Shown: in pieces, positions 55,001 to 64,000 of the stretch
Layout of the letters: each line of letters starts with the position of its first letter
Position numbering within the stretch: position 1 is the first letter of the stretch
DNA from: Patiria pectinifera
Lineage: Eukaryota; Echinodermata; Asteroidea; Valvatida; Asterinidae
NCBI GenBank assembly: GCA_029964075.1
Contig: CM057149.1
Location: 35,856,900 to 35,920,899, forward strand
DNA length: 64,000 nucleotides
Reading direction: 5' to 3'
Program-made: the position numbers and the translations under genes
Notes under the pieces: generated by a model
What the model was told of the DNA's origin: nothing
Seen by the model: the letters and a program-made list of their open reading frames with translations, nothing else
Databases searched by the model: none

Positions 55001-58000
55001 ATATTTCTACTCTTCTTTTTTAAATTTCTGAAAATTTTTACCCAATTACACTATGCAAAACAGTAGCAAAAGCTTTTGTTATGGTAGTCACGTATCAAAT
55101 GGAGCAGAAATGATAGTTTGTTTGTTGACTAATTAACATTGACATGGTGTCAACCCCAAATGTCACACTTCCATGAGTGATTTTGACACCATTATGTTCA
55201 CATTAATGTATCGTTTCTGCTATGTTTGAACCCTGACTACACCAAAGCAAAAGCTTTTCTTGGTGCATTAAGTAGGTGTCCTGATATGCAATGTCATATG
55301 TAAAAAAGAAACGGCTTAAAAGAATATTTGGATGTATCGGGTAACATTGACACAGTGTCAATGTTGTGTCCAAATAATACATTTTTGCTCATATATTAGA
55401 TCCTCTCCTACAGGTGCTATTTTTGAGCTTCACTAAACAAATACGGGCAATTTAATGAAATCTTAAAAGAAATTAGGCACCATAGCCCCAAAGGTGGTAT
55501 CAAATTATATCAAAGGGGTCAACAAAACCTTTCATTTGAAGATGAATGTAGTTAATTAGGTGTATTTTGTTTGTCAAACAAGTGGTATTTTCCTAAAATT
55601 ATGGGTTTTAGGTATTTATTTTGGCACCTTGTTTTTCTTGCACAATGCTGTAAAAAAAAAGGGGAAAAGGTTCATATTCTATTCCAAAATCTTTGGGGGT
55701 TTTTTTTTGGGGGGGGTGATTGATTATCAGTTTTGTTTACATGATGTAAATGTTTTATCTTGTCTCCAAAACTGTAACGAACCGGTATGTTACCGTAACA
55801 AAAATTACCACCATTGTAGGGTATGTGGACAAAATCAGAAATGAGATTTCCTTTATTACCCTACTAATAAATAGAGATCAGTCACCGGTACCAGCAAATA
55901 AATGGTACATTGCTTTTATCAATGCATGTCCAGTAAGAGGAGACTTTTAAATCAAAACCTCCAAACAATTATTCATGTCTTTTTCATGTAAGGAAAGTAA
56001 TCAAATTTAAACTGTTGCCACCCCCCCCCTCCAAAAAAAGGATTCCAGTTTACATTAATATGTTCAACACACTATGTTAGAGTGTTCAAATAGAAAACAA
56101 ATTTAAGGTTGAAACAATGTGCTAAGTTGTAAGACTTTTATGGATATCAATGTGCCTAAAATTGTAACGAAAGTTACTGTGGAATTGCCCAAATGAGTGT
56201 GTATTTTGTTTTTCAATTGTTTTTTTTTTCCAGCAATGCAGAAGTTATTCACTTTTGAATGAGACATGAAAACAATAGTCTGCCCACGCATAGTTAGTTT
56301 AATTTAAAAAAGTTAATGAAATTTGTAAATTAATTACAAAATATTCAATTTGCAATTTTCATTTAGTTTGTGCAGCCTAACAATAGTTCAGTCGTACCTT
56401 TCTGTATATTTAAAGACATAAAAACAACCCCAAATGAAAGTGTTGACACATCAAGTATAGGTGGGGGAATATATTGCTTTTCCTCTAAAAACAAAATAAA
56501 TATTTACAAATTTAAAACTTGTTTGGAAATTTTTTTTTTAAATGTTAAAGAGCAACTTAAATTAATGTGAATATTTTACTCTTTGAAGGGTATATCAATA
56601 TTTTGTTCTGTTTTTTTTTCTTCCCCCAGAACTTATCACTGGCATAATCAGTGGACAAACTGCGTTCAACGTGGCACTGTTAACCGGCAGCATCTCCTCA
56701 GTAAGTTTGAATAAATGCATGGCCTGTCCTGTACCACCATTGTTGTAAAGTTGCGAAAATTTGAATATAGGAGTAAAGAAATCTTTCGGTTGTTCAGTCT
56801 TTAACTTCTTGCAGTATCCTTTGGACTCTTGCAATCCAAAAGACCTTTTAGCCACGATAATAAAGACAATTTTGGAAACAAAACATCATGGTCATGTTTA
56901 ACCTAATTTTGTGGAAATTGGCTTTTAAATTGTAGGCCTATGTCACGAGAATCATATGAATTACAGGACGTAGCCAACTTAGAACAAGCAATCTTCTAAG
57001 AATTGTAGAGCCCCAGAGGTCCTCACTGAACATGCTGAAATCCTTTTTAACACAAAACGTGCCAGGTCCTGCCATGCAATGTACATGTATACATACACAT
57101 TTACCATGTTCACAGGTACAGTGTACATAAAGTTTTTGTCAAATGAAACAGTTGGCCCACCCCAGCAGCCTGTTTTCAAATTTGCTGAGGCCATGAACAT
57201 TTTTAAAGACTACACTAATCAATTTTCTGTGAGAATGAAAACATCTCATAATAGTTATTGTCGTGTACACAAGTTGTAATTTGCAAATTGGCTCCAACAG
57301 GGCCCCCCCCCCTGAAGAAATAATAAACGTTTTCACAGTGCCCCTCGAAAATTGTGACCATGCCTGTGAATGATGCCAACATGACATTTATCAAAACAAA
57401 TTAATTACAGTTGTTCTGTCCAGATTATTAATTGCCATTTTCATTTACACATGTAATCATTATCTCAGTAGTCATTATCTCAGTGCTGGAATGACAGATA
57501 GTGGAATTGATGACAAAATATTTGGTGTGGTTTTGTTTGATGTGTTTATCTTTTGTTAACAGCCTATGCACAGCAAATTAATTTTCCAATTACGTACATG
57601 GTGTACAGGACATTATGTACCTGTACAGATCTGCCATGGATGTACACATGTACATGTACATACCGGTATTGGTCTTGGTACGGTAAATATAGAAAGAAGT
57701 TATCAGGAAGAGAATTGTTGCACTAAAGCAGGCAATATGTGACAGAGGTATTGATTTTGGTGCTGCAGGTTCTTTGTTCATTTTATCAAAAGGTTGGGCC
57801 TACATGTACAATGTACGGTATGTCACTTTCTTTACATCAAATGTATCTATAGGCCTAAATATGGGCAAATAAATTAAACCTTCAATTTTTTTTCAGTTTC
57901 CCCTGATATTTATTGCACCCCAAATAATACACAATATAAAAAATAAAATTTTTGTAATATTTTTAACTGCCTCCTAACTTACATGTAACCAAACATTTAT

Positions 58001-61000
58001 TAGCCTACCTCATTGGGTTTGGTCTGCTCCAAATGGCACCCACTTGAAATGCCAAGGCAATATATTTCCTTAAAATGCGTTGTTTTTATTTCACATTTAA
58101 TTAATTCCAAACTCAAAGAGTATAATGGATCATTGTCTAATATGTCTCAATTCAGTGAACATGTTTAGAACACCTGCTGAACATAGCAACTGAAAATCGC
58201 TAAGGGGAAGGCGTCTAAAAAAAAATAATAAAAAAACACCTTATGCTGTGATAACCTGAATACTGCGGTTTCATATTAAATTATCACATCTTCCATCATC
58301 CTCAACTGGTTTAAATGTATTTTGTCTCACTGGCTCAAGGATTTGAGTCAGAGACCCCTTCCATCCAAACCAATAATTTGTTCTCGGTCAGGCAAGTCAG
58401 GGCGGATGTCTTCATTGAATTAAAAATCCTATCTTGGGGGATCCACACACTTAATTTCATGGGCTTGTTTGTCACTTGCCCTCCCTAGGCATTAAATTTC
58501 TGCTGGGAATGTACATTTAAAGCATTAAGAATGAAGACAGAATATTTTCTCTGGGTGTTTCAATCAGATTAAGCCATGGGGGAGCTTAAATCATCCACTA
58601 GACAGTCTGGTAACATATGAGCCAAATTTGAGTCATGGAATTGTCTAGGTGGAAGTCTTGGTTCTCATATTTTCTTTGGCCTTGGATAGTGCAGCAGTAA
58701 TCCCATAAATTTCTAGCCTTCATGGAAATGAATATTTCAAAGGTCTATTGAGAGATACAGGACGAGTAGGGATCAGGAAACATCATGCAGGCCCATGCAG
58801 TACATGTTTAATACAAGTTAAGTTCTCTAACAAAGATCTACAGCATATGAAAACATGTACATGTACATGTAGCTACATGAATGTGTTCCCTTGCATGTTT
58901 GAGAGCCTGCCAACATATAGGTTATGAGACACTATAGATTTGCAGATCAGGATAGAGTTGTCCTGCTCCCCGTGTTATTTTTTAGTTGGACTCCAAAAGT
59001 AGATTTTTTTAAATGGTCTTTTTCTGGCAATAAAAAAGTTATTTATTTTTTAGTAGCCATCACACAAACAAATCTGGCCATGTTAAGGGTTGGAATAATC
59101 GTTACAAATTTTGAATTATATTTTTTTGTGAATTAATTATTGGCGTAAAAGTAGCTCAAAGTAAAACCATATTTTCAGAGGTTGAAAACGTCCCATAGTT
59201 TTTTTGTAAAACTAAAAGCAAAACATACAAATTCAAACTCCTTTGAGTGAAAATATTGAATATGTTGAAGAGCACTGGTAGAGGAACTTTAAACAAAGTG
59301 ATTTTTGATTTATTTTCTCCCTCATGGATTGACCCACATGTTATTTTGTCCATTGTACTTTTTTGTATTGATAAAAATGTAGATTAAATTGTTTACAATT
59401 ACAAGTGTACAGTTTGATTGTACATGTTGTAAGAGACAGGAAGCCAAGTGCTGCTTACATTTATTTTCTATTTTATAGGGACATTTCCTCACTTACAAAG
59501 TATATTTACACGTGTACAATGTACATGATGAACTGGTACATGTACATGCACCAAAGTACAGCTGTACAGCTGTACGGTCATTGCAATTTTAATGGACAAA
59601 ATAACCAGAAGCCACATGTACACGTACATGAATGTATACATGTACATGTACATGTACAGTATGTATCTACATGTACCGGTATGTAGTCACACATGACAGT
59701 GAACCTACCATATGGCTATTCCTCATTATTGTCTATCACAGATCATTTTTGAAAGTGTCCGGGTTTACAAAGTAAACATTTTAAATTTATGTGCATTTTT
59801 GTACAATACCGGTATTTAAAAAATAATTTAATATTTTCCCTTGGGAACAACAAACATGGCTGCAATGGCAGGGTTCTCTTTTGAACTACCGGTACCGGGT
59901 ACCTAAAGTTTTATCCTCTATTATGAACATACATCAATCTAATCACATCGAGAAATAAAGCTAAAAATTCATTGTTTTCTGAGATTGCTTAAAAACATTT
60001 AAAATGCCCCCTTACCCCTTTGAGGAAAACTTACAATTAAGATTCAAAATGTTGATTGCTGGAGGGGGGGGAAGGTTCACTAGAGGTTCAACTGTATCAA
60101 TGTTTGCTAAAAAATCTTTTGCTGAAAATATCACAAGTTCACTTGTATTATTTATATGATGAAATTTTGCATCAGGAAGATTATAATCACAAAAGGTAAG
60201 TGGCAATTATAACAAGAACCTGTCGTTACTTACAGTTGACTGGCAACCTAATGGGCTTTGCGATTTGCTTCATCATCGGTGCACTGTTTGTGGTCATTTT
60301 CCCTATCGTTGCCCTGTGTTTCTGCTGCTGCCGTTGCTGTGGCAACTGCGGAGGCAAGATGTACCAGAAGGAAGGCAACTACGACCGGATCAAGCGAGTT
60401 GTCTTTGGCTTCTTACTGGCGCTGTGCCTGGGCTTCATTGTGTAAGTCGTGGGGGTTCAATTCCATGGAAATGGGGGTTTCCTCTTTAGTAATTTTTCTG
60501 CCATAAGCTACCGACTCTGAGTGTCTGTATTATTTTAAGTGTTATAGTTGGGTCGTGTCAGAGTTCCTGATACTGGAATGTACATACCGGTGGGTGATAA
60601 AGTGCGAATCAAGCCTCAGCATCCCAGTCAGTGGCCTTGTCACGCACAGAGCCCTGTTTGACCTCAGTTTTTTTGTCCCGAGGTCACGCACGCATGGCCC
60701 AAAACCTACGCGAGATTTTACGAGACTGTATTAGAGACTACAGAAAAACACGAAAAATACCTGGATACATGCACTGTTTGGCCAAGATGGCTAGGTACAT
60801 GTATGGGAAAAGTTGAATTTGTGTGCTTTATTTTGATACCAGACATAGCTGCTTTAGACAAAAATAAAGTGTTGTTACGGCGTGTCAAACAAAATAATTT
60901 TTATAGTACCAAGTGCAAAGGCGTATAGAACAAGACAATGCAAATGGAAACAAGAATCAAGAAGTCAAGGTTTTTGGGAATCAAAAGTGGAATGGGAATA

Positions 61001-63514
61001 AGGGTAGAAAAAAAAGCAAGGAGAAGGAAAAAACAGTTGGCAGGGAAAGATAGATCTGGAATGGAGGAAGGGAAATTAGAGAAAGATGTGAAATTAAAAA
61101 AGAAAATCCAAAAATCAATAGTCTAACATAATTTTACGTCTTAATTTAACTTGATAAAAATGAAGTTCCAAAGAAGGAGGGGGAAAAAAGGGGTATACCC
61201 AGGTATATACAGACACTACACAATCTACAAAATTTGTTTCATGTTATTTCTACATTTTACCTGTATTTCAACATATGTATCAGGCTCAGTAAAGGACTCA
61301 ACTACCATGACTACAACACTGTAATTTAATTTCACAGTATTGACTGGCAAAAAAATGTGCTTCTCATAATCAGACACCGAGCATTAATTAAACACAAGCT
61401 GAGAAGTCAATGCTTTTTCCAATGTGATTGATTCAGAGGAGGAGTGGCTACTGCATTCTGCGTCAATACTTTCACCAGCCAGAAGGTTGAATCTCTTCCC
61501 CAGGATGTGGTCGATAACATCGATGATATGTTGTCCTTTGTCACTTACACCATACAGGTGAGTACACCCAGGCCCAATTTTGCTGAGCTGCTGAGCAGGA
61601 GGAAAACAATTAAGCAAACATTTTACTAAGTTGGTTTGGGCTAATAAACTCTCAGACTCTATCCTACTTTGGTCACTTGGCCAGAAGTCAAAACGAGTAT
61701 CTGCAGAAAGTTGTTATGCAGGGTACCGTAGCAGGGAACAGGTCATCAAAAATCTGGGTGGATCTACAAATGTACACACGGATCCTCTACACAAGGATAA
61801 ATGATTTCCCCAAATTTCTGGTTAGAGGCGTGATATGGCACTTGCGCTTCGTGTGTGCGAGACACGGTGCACGACTGCATTTTGTACACAAGCTCAGATG
61901 AGTCGTTTATCCTTGTATAGAGGATCCGTGATCTACACAATCAAGACTTTGGTGGGGCAATCTTTACCAGCACTTGGTATTTGAACTGGTTGCTGACTGA
62001 CAAAAATACTAGTGCCTTCAGTATTAGAGACGAAAACAAACCAACCATCCTAACCCAAACAAAGTTTATTGTGAGCAATTTGTATGCTCGGAACTGTTTA
62101 TGAGTTTTAAATAAATACACAGTGTATCAATACTTCCCGGAAAGGCGTTGTCTTTCCATTATATCACTACCTCAGCTCAATTAAAATCTTCCCACTTAAC
62201 ATTATATTTGTGTTTGTGTTTTGTTTTTACCCGACAGGAGATTAACTTCACAGTTGTGGACCAGCTGAACTACACCCTGACTCAAGTGACGCAGGACCTG
62301 ACTGGTACGTAGAGGTGTTGTCCCTACGTCAGAGAAACATATGGCTATACCACAGCCTTGCTGACTAGTGTACACATTGGAAGCACCTGTCGTTATTAAA
62401 GTGATGATTCAATCAATAATGTGCTGTCTAGTCATTATTACCTCTATTATGTTGCATCTGTTCTGTACCAATATTGACCTTTTAGATATTGCAATTGTTG
62501 AATGTAGGGGTATTGCAGTTGTTGAATTTAGTCAATCAAATTGCAAAACGATTTTGTCAGACTTACCCGAGTCTGTCTTAATTAGCCAGGTGGTTACGTG
62601 TGACTGAGAATCCCCCTGGATGGCATGGCTGTCCATGGTCAGGTGGTCCTTGGCTATTGATACTGGAGCACATTTATATTCATGGGTGGAGACAGGTCAG
62701 TGGGTGTGAAGTGGCTTGCCCAAGGACACAATACGTGAACAGCATCTGGAATTGAACCCCTTATTCACTTATCAAGAGTAACCAACACTACTCATAGGCC
62801 TCACTCATTTACAGAGTCACATTATCAAATCTAAAAACTCAGTCTTTGGGGTTTGTTATCGCCACTGATAAGATTTTTTTTTGCTCTCAGTTGATTACGC
62901 AATCATTGGAATGTTTCTGGATCTCCTGTTGAATATTTTCAATAGTAAATTAGATTGCGCCCGCTACTGCAGGTCATGTGATATTTTTGTAGTGTTTTTC
63001 ACATGAAGCCCTGGTTATTCAGACTTTTTAATCTTCATTTCAATTTTCATGAAAAACGGGGAGTTTCATGATTGTCCTATAAAACCTTGTAGTATTTAGT
63101 GCTGAACTGTCAGATCTGCTGAGCTCATGAAAGTAGCTACGCACAGAAAAGTTAAAAGTTAACACAATTTTCTACATGCACTTGAATCTGCTTTTGCCAG
63201 CATGTAAATTTGCTAAATGCTTTTCATGTGTTTTTTTTTATCTCCCTCCAATGTTACCCATTGTATGATACATGTAAAGTGTCAATATTATCTGGAACTT
63301 ATTTTTTTTTAATTTTTTTTTGTGATTTTGTAAAAGTAGTGATCTGCAATTCCAATGTTTGTGAAGCACTGTATCAGTTTCTATTTCAGTTTTGTAATGA
63401 TTCTATAATTGTTTCCTTGTCTAGCTATTGATCAGCTTGTTGGCGTGCCAGTCAAGCAGGAGTTATCAAGCATCGTACAGCCAGCCATCGATGCAATCTA
63501 TCCACTTGATAACT
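40051..63514 (+). CDS. Prominin (CD133 family) pentaspan membrane glycoprotein, 5' exons, partial
   Basis: Coding exons 40051-40297, 56630-56700, 60236-60441, 61437-61557, 62238-62304 and 63425-63514 join in consistent phase, and the gene runs off the right edge. The protein opens with a signal peptide (about residues 1-29, hydrophobic core AIALVLIVSISVG). It then has the extracellular N-terminus with WGLIDSFLHTI, membrane segment 1 (about 109-133), the cysteine-rich CFCCCRCCGNCGG intracellular loop typical of prominins (about 134-146), membrane segment 2 (about 158-182) and the start of the first large extracellular loop. That loop carries potential N-glycosylation sites in NFT and NYT. Prominins organise cholesterol-rich plasma-membrane protrusions such as microvilli and cilia. 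About 267 residues are visible of a usual 800-850. The first ATG is followed two codons later by a second ATG in better context. The intron after the first coding exon is 16.3 kb and full of repeats. PROM1 versus PROM2/3 cannot be assigned. Confidence 0.93.
40330..40600. mobile_element. Foldback/TIR element just inside prominin intron 1
   Basis: CTGCAAACAGGGTGCTGGGA (about 40366) is inverted as TTCCCAGCGTCCTGTTTGCGG (about 40551), and the flanks GGGAATA and AAGGGAA also match. Confidence 0.6.
41292..41660. mobile_element. Intact 369-bp GGCC-ended TIR element
   Basis: The ends GGCCAAAAAAAAAAAGTCTC and the inverted GAGACTTTTTTTTTTGGCC continue with CGGTTTCTGGTATG. ATA flanks both sides (41289-41291 and 41661-41663). 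It is the uninterrupted form of the element split at 1768-5141. Confidence 0.9.
42119..42642. mobile_element. TTAAAGGG-type TIR element, copy 3 (prominin intron)
   Basis: The ends TTAAAGGGAATATACATCAT and TTGTATATTCCCTTTAA are inverted. The middle holds the long palindrome TTTCCAACGCTGATCGG and its complement (about 42447-42480). Confidence 0.8.
47121..47315. mobile_element. pogo/Tigger-like miniature element
   Basis: The left end CAGTACAGACGAATCTCGTT and the inverted right end with GAGTCTCGTTAATACAAACT are flanked by TA. The CTCGTTAATAC core in the TIR is typical of pogo/Tigger non-autonomous elements. Confidence 0.7.
47455..47811. mobile_element. 357-bp miniature element with GGCGGATCC ends
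   Basis: The ends CAGGCGCGGATCC and the inverted CAGGGGCGGATCC are followed by G/C-runs. GTGAC lies on both sides (47450-47454 and 47812-47816), so it inserted into a copy of the GTGACTCGCGTGACA motif. Confidence 0.8.
49554..49573. repeat. Perfect 20-bp palindrome
   Basis: TGTGACGGTTAACCGTCACA is its own complement. It lies about 100 bp outside the 3.7 kb element. Confidence 0.9.
49650..50275 (+). mobile_element. CCTAACGTGGC-type repeat, copy C (prominin intron)
   Basis: It begins TTGTTGATGTACCCTAATGT and follows copy B closely to about 50165, then diverges and ends CCACGTTAAGGGACACC. It starts about 200 bp after the 3.7 kb element. Confidence 0.7.
51017..51140. repeat. Foldback with TACATGTA-rich loop
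   Basis: AAGGGGTGAAGT and ACAACAAATTGCTAAATAAA in the left arm recur inverted to 51135. The loop is ACGTACATGTACATGTATGT. Confidence 0.85.
53497..54602. mobile_element. TGACGTCA-rich repeat, shorter copy
   Basis: It has the same GGCTTTTCCGC head (also duplicated, about 53559), TTC tract and CATAGACCTCTAG end as 1843-4850, and lacks the 428-bp tandem block. Confidence 0.75.
54952..55365. repeat. Dispersed AACATTGACACnGTGTCAATGTT motif copies
   Basis: Copies lie at 54952-54989 (double), 55134-55154, about 55177 (half) and 55341-55365. The surrounding block (about 54720-55560) has no coding signal, and I could not find paired terminal repeats. Confidence 0.6.
61778..61930. mobile_element. 153-bp TIR element in prominin intron
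   Basis: The ends ACGGATCCTCTACACAAGGA and TCCTTGTATAGAGGATCCGT are inverted with two mismatches. Confidence 0.85.
62640..62770 (-). mobile_element. Degenerate SINE fragment (prominin intron)
   Basis: The string GTGGCTTGCCCAAGGACACA followed by GGAATTGAACCCC resembles the core and box B region of the SINE at 20020-20420. The fragment is short and diverged. Confidence 0.4.
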
Positions 63515-64000
63515 GTGAGTTAACTTTCACTTGTTCAGTTCTATCAAAAATATGGTCTTTTGCAAGAGTTGAATATCGAAGAAAGATGCCTTTTTAAAAT
63601 ATGTTTCCTCCTTGGGAGGAAGTAGTCTGAGTATCACCCGTTATGCACGGAGCAAAGTCTCCTGTATAACGTCTGATATGTTTAAACATGCAGATACATG
63701 CACGCTGCGCGCCAGCCAATTGGAATCGACTTTACTAAAACGTGACATCTTTCATTACCAAATAAGGACTAATGGTTTGATTGGTCAATTCGAATGCAGT
63801 GTTTTGTATTACAACATCAGCTGGGTGCATATCGCGTAATATGATACAGAGCGCGTGACACAGGTTTTTTTAAATTTTCCATGTCTATGACGCGCAACGG
63901 GTGAATGACGGATGACCCGATACAGAAAGCGCCCGCTGATTGGTCAAAATCTAGAGGTCAAGATGCTGTTGTCTTGCATAATTGAATGTAATAGATCAAG

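Larger units (their letters stand above)
40298..56629 (+). other. First coding intron of prominin, 16.3 kb
   Basis: It is GT-AG (G|gtaagt to ccccag) and phase 1. Its content is almost entirely interspersed repeats, listed separately, plus TACATGTA/ACCGGT-rich sequence. I see no supported exon of another gene inside it. Confidence 0.8.

Noticed and set aside
60258..60506. Alternative frames over the prominin cysteine-rich exon
   Set aside because: They are out-of-frame readings of the exon at 60236-60441.

Overview
The window is eukaryotic genomic DNA: spliced genes with consensus GT-AG introns, long AT-rich introns, tRNA-derived SINEs, dozens of small terminal-inverted-repeat (TIR) elements and one 500-N assembly gap (37429-37928). 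Gene content (TMEM209, a prominin, a katanin con80-type protein) and the repeat style suggest a marine invertebrate deuterostome, plausibly an echinoderm. That lineage call is an inference from general impression, not from a search.

Layout. (1) 1-7.7 kb, minus strand: four phase-compatible exons of a gene I cannot name (1168-7692). One of its introns carries a 3.4 kb nested transposon block (1768-5141). (2) 7.7-11.9 kb: intergenic, packed with TIR elements. (3) 11.95-21.8 kb, plus strand: a complete 13-coding-exon TMEM209 orthologue (594 aa), including one GC-AG intron and a tRNA-Ala-like gene in intron 3. (4) 21.8-32.3 kb: 3' flank and intergenic, dominated by foldback elements. The most elaborate is a multi-layer hairpin with a tRNA-Ser-like sequence in each arm (24477-25713). 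(5) 32.3-34.05 kb, minus strand: the last two exons of a gene ending in a katanin p80 con80-like domain. Its upstream exons are not seen and may lie in the gap. (6) 34-40 kb: repeats, a 145-bp tandem array with a microsatellite, the gap, and a large imperfect foldback just upstream of prominin. (7) 39.97 kb to the window end, plus strand: a prominin gene, exons 1-6, running off the right edge. Its 16.3 kb first coding intron holds a 3716-bp element with perfect 20-bp TIRs and ATAC target duplications, and a striking local enrichment of ACCGGT and TACATGTA palindromes.

The genes do not form a functional unit: TMEM209 is a nuclear-envelope protein, con80 proteins bind katanin p60, and prominins shape plasma-membrane protrusions. 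The most unusual content is in the repeats. The 3.7 kb element carries six exact copies of the 15-mer GTGACTCGCGTGACA in its core and an outer zone of TAACGTTAGTTAC/GGTGTCCA modules, many about 165-190 bp apart. It contains no recognisable transposase and looks like a non-autonomous DNA transposon built around an internal motif array. Coordinates for exons come from hand reading of splice sites and phase. Repeat edges are exact only where TIRs and target duplications are stated.
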